This document shows positions 33,159 through 43,330 of a stretch of 64,000 nt of DNA, piece after piece. How positions within the stretch are numbered: position 1 is the stretch's first letter; every line of letters starts with the position of its first letter. A model generated the notes under the pieces. That model did not search any database, was not told the DNA's origin, and was given only the letters and a program-made list of their open reading frames with translations. A program made the position numbers and the translations under genes. This DNA is from Bubalus kerabau. Taxonomy: Eukaryota; Chordata; Mammalia; Artiodactyla; Bovidae. The stretch is taken from assembly GCF_029407905.1 (NCBI RefSeq), contig NC_073630.1, positions 32,585,001-32,649,000 of the forward strand, written 5' to 3'.

Positions 33159-34503
33159 TGCCGGGGACCAGCCCCGGCTGATCCAGGGTATTCGAAGGAG
33201 AGACGGCTAGGCGAGGGTCGGGGAACAACTGCTTAATTAAACGTTAATTAAGGAATAGAATAAGGATAGCTCAGTAGGAAAATTCAGTGGAGAAAAGAGG
33301 CTGAGTAGCTTGGTTTACGCGGGGGACCAATAAAACTTCAAGACAAGAAGCTTGCACCACTTACGTAGGCCGCAGGCGTCCTTCCGTTCTCCCGAAGGAG
33401 AGGAGACACTGAGGCCTCCCCGGTCGGATCTTAGAAGCCCAGGCATAATTAGTAAGCATGGTGGGTTCCGCGCTCCAGATGGAGACTCAACCAGAGTGAG
33501 AGAGAGAGAGACATGGGGAGACCAGTCTTTCGAGGAACTGATCCCAATTCTTTATTTTCCATGGTCTACTTTTATACACTGAGGTGTTATGCAAAAGTCA
33601 CGCGGGGTCAGCAGTCCTGACTTTTATCAAAGTCAGGTGCTTCATACAAATGTATACAGAGGTCTTAGGGGTGTTACATCATCTTCTGGCCAGGGGGCCT
33701 GCTGACAATTTACGACCCTCTCCTTGTGACAGCGGTCAGTCAACCAGGACACTTATTTCTCCAGGGGTGATTATTCTTAAAACAGACGCCACCCAAATAA
33801 AGTTACATTCCTATAGGGTGAGGGTGTAGTGGGTTTTAGTTAAGGAAAGAATTTACTTAGCCTAAGGTCTAAGTGATTTATATCAAAGGTTAATACTTAT
33901 TTCTTTTATATATTCATTAATGTGTGTAAGGGCAGGGGATGTGGAGACTTAGCAGTAAACATTGGCTCAACAAATGAAAAACCCTTCACCAATACAATTT
34001 CTAATCAGCCCATTACACTTATACTAATAATTTTCTAACTTTTCTAAAGAACCTGTTTTTAGAAGGTTTAAAGCATCTTGTGCCTCTCATGGTTGGGAGG
34101 CTGTGAGCAATCACATGTGGCCGGACAAGCCTGTCAGGCAGGCTAGAGAACCTTCAGAGGAGTTTGTAGGTTAAAACACTCTTGTCACGCCCAGGGATTA
34201 TTAACTGGAGCTGTAAGCTAACTCTTTTTTCAGAGAGAGGTAGTGGGAGACAGCCCCCCGTAAAGTCAGAGGTGTAGGTGAAAGCACAAAGCAGAAAGTA
34301 GGCAGACTCTGGTTTTGGGGGTAGATGCTCGAGAATTTCCAGGGGGACTCCTGAGGCTCGATCCCACCTTTGCGTATGCCGAGCCTCCTTCCTCATGACC
34401 TTTGTCATGGGCGGAGTGCCTCACGCTGGCTCCAGGCAGTGATAGAATTCCAGTTGAGCTATTACAGATCCTCACTCAATATGCAATATGCCGGCTCCCG
34501 GCA
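33159..34503 (-). mobile_element. Solo LTR of a class II-like endogenous retrovirus
   Basis: A 1,345-bp element starting TGCCGGG and ending CCCGGCA, a perfect 7-bp terminal inverted repeat with the canonical TG...CA ends, flanked by 6-bp TSD gatgcc. It contains no gag, pol or env text, so it is a solo LTR left by recombination between two LTRs. Orientation is inferred from a minus-strand TATA box and AATAAA near 33550-33576, giving U3 of about 950 bp on the right and R-U5 on the left. It interrupts L1 ORF2 text precisely. It may belong to the cattle BTLTR1-type group, but that name is a guess. Confidence 0.85.
33551..33576 (-). promoter_or_regulatory. LTR core promoter and polyadenylation signal
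   Basis: On the minus strand TATAAAAG occupies 33576-33569 and AATAAA occupies 33556-33551, about 12 bp further on. An AATAAA just downstream of TATA and upstream of the expected start site fits retroviruses with a short R region. Activity is not known. Confidence 0.55.
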
Positions 34504-35235
34504 GATGCCCACTTTAACCTCTCTTATTCAACACAGTATTGGAAGTACCAGAGCAATTAGGCAAGAAAAAAAGGAATAAAAGGCATCCAAGTTGGAAAGA
34601 AAGAAGCAAAACTGTCACTATTTGTGGGTGACATGATTTTATATATTTAAAACACTAAAGACTCCACCAAAATAACTATTAGAAATAATACATACAGAAA
34701 AGTCAGGGTACAAAATTAACATTAAAAAATCTTGTTCTTCTATACACTAACAATAAACTAGCAGAAAGTGAAATTAGGAAAACAATCACACTTACAATCA
34801 CATCAAAAATAATAAGGTACCAGGAATAAAATTAACCAAGTGGATAGAAGACCTGTACACTGAAAACCAGAAGACACTATTGAAAGGAATTTGAAGACAC
34901 AAATAAATAGAAAAATATTCTATGTTTATGGATTGCAAGAAATTAACATTGTTAAAATGTCCGTATTACCTAAAAGCATTCTACAGATTTAATGCAATCC
35001 CTATCAAAATCCCAATGACATCAACACAGAAATAAAACAAAAAGTCCTAAAATTTGCATGGAACCTCAAAAAAGCCCAAAGATCCCATAGAAGAATCTGG
35101 AGCAGGGATAAAGGCTGGAGGTATCACACTCCCTGATTTCAAATTATAGTACAAAGCTACAGTACTCAAAACAGTAAGGCAGTGGCAGAAGAGCAAGCAC
35201 ATAAATCAATGGAACAGAACTGGGAGCTCAGAAAG
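34504..35235 (+). mobile_element. L1, ORF2 reverse transcriptase and following region
   Basis: Resumes exactly after the LTR TSD (gatgcccactttaacctctc). The L1 palm-motif region (consensus FADD) reads as FVGD near 34620-34635, and stops are frequent. Downstream ORF2 text (tgttaaaatgtccgtattac; atccctatcaaaatcccaat) is in normal order. Ends at the Bov-A2 insertion near 35236. Confidence 0.88.
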
Positions 35236-35441
35236 TAGACTGCAGCCCAAGGGGTCGCTAGGAGTCGGACACGACTGAGCGACTTCACTTTCACTTTTCA
35301 CTTTCATGCATTGGAGAAGGAAATGGCAACCCACTCCAGTGTTCTTGCCTGGAGAATCCCAGGGATGGGGGAGCCTGGTGGGCTGCCGTCTATGGGGTCA
35401 CACAGGGTCAGACATGACTGAAGTGACTTAGCAGCTTAGCA
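35236..35441 (+). mobile_element. Bov-A2 SINE, 5'-truncated
   Basis: The second half of a left Bov-A monomer (gcagcccaaggggtcgctag, gacacgactgagcgacttca), the tttcacttttcactttcatg linker, and a full right monomer ending gtgacttagcagcttagc. TSD not clear. It sits inside L1 ORF2 text. Confidence 0.9.
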
Positions 35442-36358
35442 AATCACCACAAAGGCGCCAAGAATATACAATAAAGGAAAAAAAGTCTCTTTGGTAAATG
35501 GTGTTGGAAAAACTGGACAGTCAAATACAATAGAATGAAATTAGACCATTATCTTATATCATACACAAAAATCAACTCCAAATGGATTAAAGACTTGAAT
35601 ACAAGACTTAAAACCATAAAACACCTAGAAGAAAACAAAGGCAGCACATTATTTGACATCAATCTTAGCAATATATTTTTTGATGTGGTTCCTCAAGCAA
35701 GGGAAACAAAAGCAAAAATAAACAAATGGGACTACTAATTTAAAAGCTTCTGCATAGCAAAGGACACCATCAACAAAAAGAAAAGACTCTTACAAGTGTA
35801 AGAAGATACTTGTAAATCATATATATGACAAGGGGTTAATATCCAAAATATATAAAGAACTAATATAACTCAATGACAGGAAAAAAATCTGATTAGAAAA
35901 TAGAGAATCTGAATAGATATTTCCCCCAAAAAATGATATATAATGTCCACAGGCACATAAAAAATATTCAACATCACTAATTATTGGGTAACTGCAAATC
36001 AAAACAATCATGATATATCACCTCACACCTGTTAGAAAGGTTACTATCAAAAAGACAAAAAATAATAAGTATTGGAGAGGATGTAGAGAAAAGGGAACCT
36101 TTGTATACTGCTGGCAAGAATGTAAACTGGTACCACTATGGAAAAAGCATGGCAATTTCTCAAGAAGTTAAAAACAGAACTATCATATGATCCAGGTATT
36201 CCACTTTTAGAAATGTACCTGAAGAATATAAAGACACTAATTTGAAAAAAATGTATTCACTTCTATGTTCGTTGCAGCATTAGTTACAATAGTCAAGACA
36301 TGGAAATAACCTAAGTGCCATCAACAGATGAATGAATAAAGATGTGGAATGGAATACT
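35442..36358 (+). mobile_element. L1, ORF2 C-terminal part
   Basis: Continues the same L1 (gccaagaatatacaataaag; aaatggattaaagacttgaa; gttagaaaggttactatcaa; tatccaggtattccactttt). Frames are short; the longest, 35535-35738, is a decayed ORF2 segment. It is interrupted by a minus-strand Bov-tA at 36359. Confidence 0.9.
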
Positions 36359-36581
36359 GTGTGTGTGTGTGTGTGTGTGTGTTGCTCAGTTGTTTCCAAC
36401 TCTTTGCGACCCCATAGACTGTAGCCCACCAGGTTCCTCTGTCCATGGGATTCTCCAAGCAAGAATACTGAAGTGGGTAGCCATTCCCTTCTCCAGAGGA
36501 TCTTCCCCACCCAGGGATCAAACCCGGGTCTCCCACACTACCTGCGGATTCTTTATCATCTGAGCCACCAGGAAAGCCCAG
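36359..36581 (-). mobile_element. Bov-tA SINE with (AC)n tail
   Basis: Antisense SINE whose 3' tail is a pure (GT)12 run on the plus strand at 36359-36382, followed by the body and the head ending ctgagccaccaggaaagccc. The 9-bp TSD tggaatact is at 36350-36358 and 36582-36590. The microsatellite clearly grew from the SINE tail. Confidence 0.95.
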
Positions 36582-36590
36582 TGGAATACT

Positions 36591-36957
36591 ACTTAGCCAT
36601 AGAAAAATAAAATATTTCCAGTTGCAACATGACTGAAACTTGAGGGTATTATGTTAAGTAAAATATGACAAATGCCATATGACTACACTCATGTGTGCAA
36701 TATTAAATAAACAAACAAGCCAAATTAAAAAACAAACATAGATATAGAGAACAGAGTAGTGGCTATGAAAGGGAAAGGATGGTGGGTGAAATGTGAAATA
36801 GATGAAGGGAGTCAAGAGTATGGTGACAGAAACTAAACTTTTGGTGGTGAACATGCTGCATTGTATACATAAGTCAATCTATAATGTTGTACAAATGAAA
36901 CATATAATGTTATAAACCAATGAGTGTTACCTCAATTTTTAAAATAAAACTGTTAAA
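36591..36957 (+). mobile_element. L1, ORF2 end and 3' UTR
   Basis: Final part of the nested L1 (cttagccatagaaaaataaa; attatgttaagtaaaatatg; gtggtgaacatgctgcattg; aatctataatgttgtacaaa) ending in a short A-rich stretch near 36950. After it, text of the ancient repeat of 30150-30725 resumes. Confidence 0.88.
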
Positions 36958-36985
36958 ATCTGTGGTAATCTGTTACAGCCAAAAT
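36958..36985 (+). repeat. Ancient mammalian repeat, right end
   Basis: The tctgtggtaatctgttacag text is the expected continuation of the repeat left at 30725 (ttaaagctgcaaagtgtgg). This shows the L1 inserted into it. Imperfect TSD of about 9-10 bp around caaagtgtgg / aaatctgtgg. Confidence 0.65.
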
Positions 36986-37522
36986 GAAAAACATACACCT
37001 GCATATTCTGGTTGATTTACATAATGGAGAATATGCCATGTGTAAATAATTGTATTAGGGTATATATGTCCTTATCTTGCCCAACATACAATCCATTAGT
37101 AAGATAAGATGTATATATGAAAGACTGATTAGTAAGTCAGTCAAAGCTGTAGTAAATTACATGATAATTCATAAACATATTTTAAAAAGAAGAAAATGCC
37201 TATTTAGATCATCTAGTAAAAGCTTAAAAGGTAGATTTTTTTCCCTATACATCAGGGAATATTTCTTAAATTACAGTATCTATAAGGATCAACTGGAATC
37301 TCCTGGAGATTTTATTTAAAAGATTTCACTCAGAAATTCCCACTCTCAGAATTCCTGATCCAGTAAATCTGGGATGAAGTTTGGGAGGTTGTTAGCAAGT
37401 TTCCAGGTGATGCTGATACTGCTGATGAGGACCAAAATTAAGAACCACCATGCATAAAAAGGAAAGGAAATGGTTTAAACAAACATTTAAAGTTTAAAAG
37501 TTCAAGAACTGTTTAGGGACTG
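36986..37522. other. No recognised feature
   Basis: AT-rich DNA. The frame at 37077-37319 has no domain. No repeat recognised. Confidence 0.5.
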
Positions 37523-37737
37523 TGTTGTTGTTTGAGTTGCTAAGTCATGTCTGACTCTTTTGTGACCCCATTGTAGCCCACCATGCTCCTCTGTCAATGG
37601 GATTTCCCAGGCAAGAATATTGGTGTGGGTTGCCATTTATTTCCTCAGGGGATCTTCTCGATCCAGGGATCAAATCCACATCTCCTGCATTGCAGGCAGA
37701 TTCTTTATCACAGAGCCATCTGGGAAGCTCTAAGTAG
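37523..37737 (-). mobile_element. Bov-tA SINE
   Basis: Antisense SINE with a (ttg)n tail on the left, Bov-A body with small deletions near 37570, and head (ctttatcacagagccatctg) on the right. No clear TSD. Confidence 0.93.
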
Positions 37738-37768
37738 CCCAATATGAAAATCATGCTTTGGAAAGATT

Positions 37769-38280
37769 TTGTTGTTGTTGCATTGCTCAGTTATGTCTGA
37801 CTCTGTGACCCCATGGACTGTAGCATGCTAGGCTTCCCTGTCCTTCACTGTCTCCCAGAGTTTGCTCAAACTCACATCCATTGAGTTGATATACCATCCA
37901 ACCATCTCTTCCTGTCACCCCCTTCTCCTCCTGTCCTCAATCTTTCCCAGCATCAGAGTCTTTACAGTGAGTCAGCTCTTCATATCAGGTGGCCAAAGTA
38001 TTGGAGTTTCAGCTTCAGCATCAGTTCTTCCAATGAATATTTAGGGTTGATTTCCTTTAGGATTGACTGGTTTGATTTCCTTGCAATCCAAGGGGCTCTC
38101 AAGAGTCTTCTCCAACACCATGGTTCAAAAGCATTAATACTTCAGTGCTCAGCCTTCTTTATGGTGGAACTCTCACATCCGTACTCAACTACTGGAAAAT
38201 CCATAACTTTGATTATATAGACCTCTGTCAGTGAAGTGATGTCTCTGTTTTTCAATATGCTGTCTAGGTGTGTCATAGCT
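37769..38280 (-). mobile_element. BovB, 5'-truncated, with 12-bp TSD
   Basis: Antisense BovB 3' end with a (ttg)n tail at the left edge, spanning the C-terminal coding region to the gtctaggtgtgtcatagctt block. TSD tttggaaagatt at 37757-37768 and 38281-38292. More diverged than the youngest copies and without a long open frame on the minus strand. Confidence 0.95.
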
Positions 38281-38503
38281 TTTGGAAAGATTACTGAAGC
38301 CATAAATATTTGGGAAATATTGAGTCAGGAAGAAATCTAAAGTAGAAAAAATTAAATATTAAGGATTTCATTATAAAAATCTGAGGTGAGAAGCCTAAAA
38401 TCAATGAAGAATGAGCAGATATAGAAAAGGAAAAAAATGCTTGAGGATTAGCAAAAGGCTATACAAAAATAATAAACAATAAAGTTACCTAGCATGCTAC
38501 ACT

Positions 38504-38792
38504 CAGAGAAGGCAATGGCACCCCACTCCAGTATCCTTGCCTGGCAAATCCCATGGACAGAGGAGCCTCGTAGGCTGCAGTCCATGGGGTTGCTAGGAGT
38601 CAGACACGACTGAGCGACTTCACTTTCACTTTTCACCTTTCACTTTTATGCACTGGAGAAGGAAATGGCAACCCACTCCAGTGTTCTTGCCTGGAGAATC
38701 CCAGGGACGGGGGAGCCTGGTGGGCTGCCGTCTCTGGGGTCGCACAGAGTCGGACACGACTGAAGTGACATAGCAGCAGCAGCAGCAGCAGC
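38504..38792 (+). mobile_element. Bov-A2 dimeric SINE with (AGC)n tail
   Basis: Two complete Bov-A monomers joined by the ttcactttcacttttcacct linker and ending with (agc)8 at about 38771-38794. TSD agcatgctacact at 38491-38503 and 38793-38805; the TSD begins with agc, which merges with the tail. Confidence 0.95.
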
Positions 38793-38829
38793 AGCATGCT
38801 ACACTAAAGGCAATTGACTCATTAAGATT

Positions 38830-39490
38830 TTAGGCATTTTATATTTTCTTTTTCTTCTGTCAATTTTGGTTGTGTTTTTAGAGGAATTTATCATTTCATG
38901 TCATAACAACTATCAAAGTTATTAACACAAAGTTGTTCATAACGTCCTCTTATTACCTTTTTAAGCCTTTAATGTCTGTAACAATATTGCCTTTTTCATT
39001 ATTAATATTGGTAATTTGTGTTATAGATAATTTGTGTTCTTTTTCTTCATTAGTCATACAAAGAGCTTTTCAACTGTGTTACTATTTTCAAAGCGTTGAA
39101 TTTTGACTGTTGATTTTAAGTTTACTTTCTCCTTCATTTATTTTGCTTATCTTTATTATTTCTTATATTTCTGGTCAATTATTATAGATAGGTTGTAATT
39201 TTTACTGATTGACATGAAAGCATTAGAACACTGGTATTCAGCTTTTCTTATTTTCTACTGTATGTTTTTAATGCTCTAAATTTCTAAGCTATGTTTTAAC
39301 TGCATTTCATAAATTTTGATGTGCCATGTTTTCATCACTGAATTTGGAATACTTTTTAAAATGTATTATGATTTCTTTCCTGACCCACAAACTTTTATAA
39401 GTATTTTAAAGACAACTGTGGGACTTTTTTACCTTTATATTATTAATTTCATTAACTTTGAGAAAATATATTCTGAATTATTTCAATCCT
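38830..39490 (-). mobile_element. Old L1 fragment (left half), host of BovB
   Basis: Antisense L1 ORF2 text in decayed form (ttattttgcttatctttatt; taactgcatttcataaattt; gatttctttcctgacccaca; tattaatttcattaactttg). No frame remains. BovB begins at about 39491. Confidence 0.65.
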
Positions 39491-39775
39491 TTGAAATCCT
39501 GATCACAGGGACCACAACCTTGTCTAACTCAATGAAACTAAGTCATGCCACGTGGGGCCACCCAAGACGGACGGGTCATGGTGGAGAGGTCTGACAGAAT
39601 GTGGTCCATTGGAAAAGGGAATGGCAAACCACTTCAGTATTCTTGCCTTGAGAACCCCATGAACAGTATGAAAAGGCAAAATGACAGAATACTGAAAGAG
39701 GAACTCCCCAGGTCTGTAGGTGTCCAATATGCTACTGGATATCAGTGAAGAAATAACTCCAGAAAGAATGAAGCG

Positions 39776-40600
39776 ATGGAGCCAAAGCAAAAACAATACC
39801 CAGTTGTGGATGTGATTGGTGATATAAACAAGGTCCGATGCTGTAAAGAGCAATATTACATAGGAACCTGGAATGTTAGGTCCATGAATCAAGGCAAACT
39901 GGAAGTGGTCAAACAGGAGATGGAAAGAATGAACGTCCAACATTCTAGGAATCAAGGAAATAAAATGGACTGGAATGGGTGAATTTAACTCAGATGACCA
40001 TTACATCTACTACTGTGGGCAGGAATCCCTTAGAAGAAATGGAGTAGCCATCATGGTCAACAAAAGAGTCCAAAATGCAGTACTTGGATGCAATCTCAAA
40101 AACAACAGAATGATCTCTCTTCGTTTCCAAGGCAAACCATTCAATATCACGGTGCTCCAAATCTATGCCCCAACCAGTAACGCTGAAGAAGCCGAAGTTG
40201 AACGGTTCTATGAACAGCTACAAGACCTTTTAGAACTAACACCCAAAAAAGATATCCTTTTCATTATAGGTGACTGGAATTCAGAAGCAGGAAGTCAAGA
40301 AACACCTGGAGTAACAGGCAAATTTGGCCTTGGAATATGGAATGAAGCAGGGCAAAGATGAATAGAGTTTTGCCAAGAAAATACACTGGTCATAGCAAAC
40401 ACAAGAGAAGACTCTACACATGGACATCACCAGATGGTCAACACCGAAATCAGATCGCTTATATTCTTTGCAGCCAAAGATGGACAAGCTCTATACAGTC
40501 AGCAAAAACAAGACCAGGAGCTGACTGTGGCTCAGATCATGAACTCCTTATTGCCAAATTCAGACTGAAATTGAAGAAAGTAGGGAAAACCACTAGACCA
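39776..40600 (+). pseudogene. BovB AP-like endonuclease domain, broken
   Basis: The frame 39776-39982 begins the protein and has GTWNVRSMN, the first catalytic block of this nuclease family. A frameshift follows near 39945. The frame 39975-40361 has YAPTSN and GDWN (near 40269) and stops at a TGA near 40359. The third frame from 40358 has YTWTSPDGQHRNQI and SDH (40532-40540). The aspartate expected in the QIDYIL motif is alanine here (GCT at 40457-40459; the 10.5-kb copy has GAT). The domain would nick target DNA in a live element; this copy cannot make it. Confidence 0.88.
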
Positions 40601-40969
40601 TTCAGGTATGACCTAAATCAAATCCCTTATGATTATACAGTAGAAGTGAGAAATAGATTTAAGGGACTAGATCTGATAGACAGAGTGCCTGATGAACTAT
40701 GGATGGAGGTTCATGACATTGTACAAGAGACAGGGATCAAGATCATCCCTATGGAAATGAAATGCAAAAAAGCAAAATGGCTGTCTGAGGAGGCCTTACA
40801 AATACCTGTGAAAAGAAGAGAAGTGAAAAGCAAAGGAGAAAAGGAAAGATATAACCATCTGAATGCAAAGTTCCAAAGAATAGCAAGGAGAGATAAGAAA
40901 GCCTTCCTCAGTGATCAATGCAAAGAAATAGAGGAAAACAACACAATGGGAAAGACTAGAGATCTCTTC

Positions 40970-41247
40970 CGGAGAAGGCAATGGCACCCCACTCCAGTAC
41001 TCTTGCCTGGAAAATCCAATGGACGGAGGAGCCTGGTAGGCTGCAGTCCATGGGGTCACGAAAGTCGGACTCGACTGAGCGACTTCACCTTCAATTTTCA
41101 CTTTCATGCATTGGAGAAGGAAATGGCAACCCACTCCAGTGTTCTTGCCTGGAGAATCCCAGGGATGGGGGAGCCTGGTGGGCTGCCATCTATGGGGTCA
41201 CAGAGAGTCAGACATGACTGAAGCAACTTAGCAGCAGCAGCAGCAGC
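40970..41247 (+). mobile_element. Bov-A2 SINE inside BovB, 12-bp TSD
   Basis: Dimeric SINE (two monomers, ttttcactttcatgcattgg linker, (agc)n tail) between TSD copies agagatctcttc at 40958-40969 and 41248-41259. BovB text reads straight through once it is removed, so it is younger than this BovB. An 864-bp open frame (40358-41221) runs from BovB into it. Confidence 0.96.
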
Positions 41248-41530
41248 AGAGATCTCTTCAAGAAAATTAGAGATACCAAGGGAACATTTCATGCAAAGTT
41301 CGATAAAGCGTTTGATAAAGGACAGAAATGGTATGGACCTAACAGAAGCAGAAGATATTAAGAAGAGGTGGCAAGAATACACAGAAGAACTGTACAAAAG
41401 AGATTCATGACCAAGATAATCATGATGGTATGATCACTCACCTACAGCCAGACATTCTGGAATGTGAAGTCAAGTGGGCCTTAGAAAGCATCACTACGAA
41501 CAAAGCTAGTGGAGGTGATGGAATTCCAGT

Positions 41531-41573
41531 TGAGCTCTTTTGAAAGAGCTGGATTCAGGATTTGAATCCTGAA
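41531..41573. repeat. Two adjacent short palindromes inside BovB
   Basis: agctcttt-tg-aaagagct at 41533-41550 and ttcaggatt-tg-aatcctgaa at 41554-41573 are perfect inverted repeats with 2-base loops. In the other long BovB (near 11820) the same place reads simply gagctatttcaaatcctaaaa, so about 20 extra bases are present here. Confidence 0.85.
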
Positions 41574-42989
41574 AGATGATGCTGTGAAAGTGCTACACTC
41601 AATATGCCAGAAAATTTGGAAAACTCATCAGTGCCCACAGGACTGGAAAAGGTCAGTTTTCATTTCAATCCCAAAGAAAGGCAATGCCAAAGAATGCTCA
41701 AACTACCGCACAATTGCACTCATCTCACAGGCTAGTAAAGTAATGCTCAAAATTCTCCAAGCCAGGCTTCAGCAATACGTGAACTTCCAGATGTTCAAGC
41801 TGGTTTTAGAAAAGGCAGAGGAACCAGAGATCAAATTGCCAACATTCGTTGGATCATGGAAAAAGCAAGAGAGTTCCAGAAAAACATCTATTTCTGCTTT
41901 ATTGACTATGCCAAAGCCTTTGACTGTGGATCACAATAAACCCTGGAAAATTCTGAAAGAGATGGGAATACCAGACCACCTGACCTGCCTCTTGAGAAAC
42001 CTATATGCAGGTCAGGAAGCAACAGTTAGAACTGGACATGGAACACCAGACTGGTTCCAAATAGGAAAAGGAGTATGTCAGGGCTGTATATTGTCACCCT
42101 GCTTATTTAACTTATCTGCAGAGTACATCATGAGAAACGTTGGGCTGGAAGAAGCACAAGCTGGAATCAAGATTGCCGGGAGAAATATCAATAACCTCAG
42201 ATATGCAGATGACACCACCCTTATGGCAGAAAGTGAAGAGGAACTCAAAAGCCTCTTGATGACAGTGAAAGTGGAGAGTGAAAAAGCTGGCTTAAAGCTC
42301 AACATTCAGAAAACGAAGATCATGGCATCTGGTCCCATCACTTCATGGGAAATAGATGGGGAAACAGTGGAAACAGTGTCAGACTTTATTTTGGGGGGCT
42401 CCAAAATCACTGCAGATAGTGACTGCAGCCATGAAATTAACAGATGCTTACACCTTGGAAGGAAAGTTATGACCAACCTAGATAGCATATTAAAAAGCAG
42501 AGACATTACTTTGCCAACAAAGGTCCATCTAATCAAGGTTATGGTTTTTCCAGTGGTCATGTATGGATGTGAGATTTGGACTGTGAAGAAAGCTGAGAGC
42601 CAAAGAATTGATGCTTTTGAACTGTGGTGTTGGAGAAGACTCTTGAGAGTCCCTTGGACTGCAAGGACATCCAACCAGTCCATCCTAAAGGAGATCAGCC
42701 CTGGGATTTCTTTGGAAGGAATGATGCTAAAGCTGAATCCCCAGTACTTTGGCCACCTCATGTGAAGAGTTGACTCATTGGAAAAGACTGATCCTGGGAG
42801 GGATTGGGGGCAGGAGGAGAAGGGGACGACAGAGGATGAGATGGATGGATGGCATCACCGATTCGATGGACATGAGTCTGAGTGAACTCTGGGAGTTTGT
42901 GATGGACAGGGAGGCCTGGCGTGCTGCGATTCATGGGGTCAAAAAGAGTCAGACACATGAGCGACTCAACCGAACTGAACGGAACTGAA

Positions 42990-43330
42990 TATCATAAAAG
43001 TATGTTATATATACAGATGTAAGACTGTGATACTGTTCTGGTGGGCTTCTATTTATCTGTTTTATTTCTGTATTTATCTTCCTCGAGATTTTCTGAGATT
43101 TTCAACTCTGTGTGTTTGTGTTTTTTTAATCAGTTCTAGAACATACTCAGAAATTTTCCTTTCAAATATACTTATTTCCAATTTTCTCTTTCTCTTGTTG
43201 TCACTAAGAGTTTGCTATCATTTCTGCCCTGCTTTTAAGAAGTCTCAGGGCTAGAAATCCTGGTTCTTTAATCTTTTGCTCTACCTAGGCTTAAATTTTG
43301 CTAAATGTTTTGAGAAGAGACTAGTTGTGT
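42990..43330 (-). mobile_element. Old L1 fragment (right half)
   Basis: Antisense L1-like text (cttcctcgagattttctgag; atcagttctagaacatactc; ctttctcttgttgtcac) that plausibly continues the element of 38830-39490 across the BovB. Weak match. Confidence 0.5.

Larger units (their letters stand above)
40600..42957 (+). pseudogene. BovB reverse transcriptase and C-terminal region, broken
   Basis: The linker frame continues to 40957, where Bov-A2 interrupts it. After 41260 comes the fingers/palm region. The frame 41584-42765 is long, but 41790-41930 is out of frame because one small deletion near 41785 is compensated by another near 41935, so the FIDYAKAFD motif is lost in translation. After that GQEATVRTGHG, the CQGCILSP motif and YADD (42202-42213) are in frame. 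A TGA at 42763-42765 ends it where other copies have CGA. The last 60-70 codons continue in the same region. Confidence 0.88.
39491..42989 (+). mobile_element. BovB LINE, nearly full length
   Basis: About 3.2 kb of BovB plus a nested 290-bp Bov-A2. It includes the 5' UTR (gaccacaaccttgtctaact; cacccaagacggacgggtca), the whole ORF in broken frames and the 3' end ctgaacggaactgaa. No clear TSD was found. It is the only copy in the window that retains a 5' UTR. The 5' UTR portion 39603-39664 resembles the Bov-A SINE body. Confidence 0.95.

Noticed and set aside
33352..33829. Two consecutive frames inside the LTR, possibly a viral accessory gene
   Set aside because: They lie in the LTR on the strand opposite to its inferred transcription and show no viral protein features.
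43254..43261. gaaatcct at 39493 and gaaatcc at 43254 as TSD of the long BovB
   Set aside because: The right copy lies about 265 bp beyond the BovB 3' end, so the match is coincidental.
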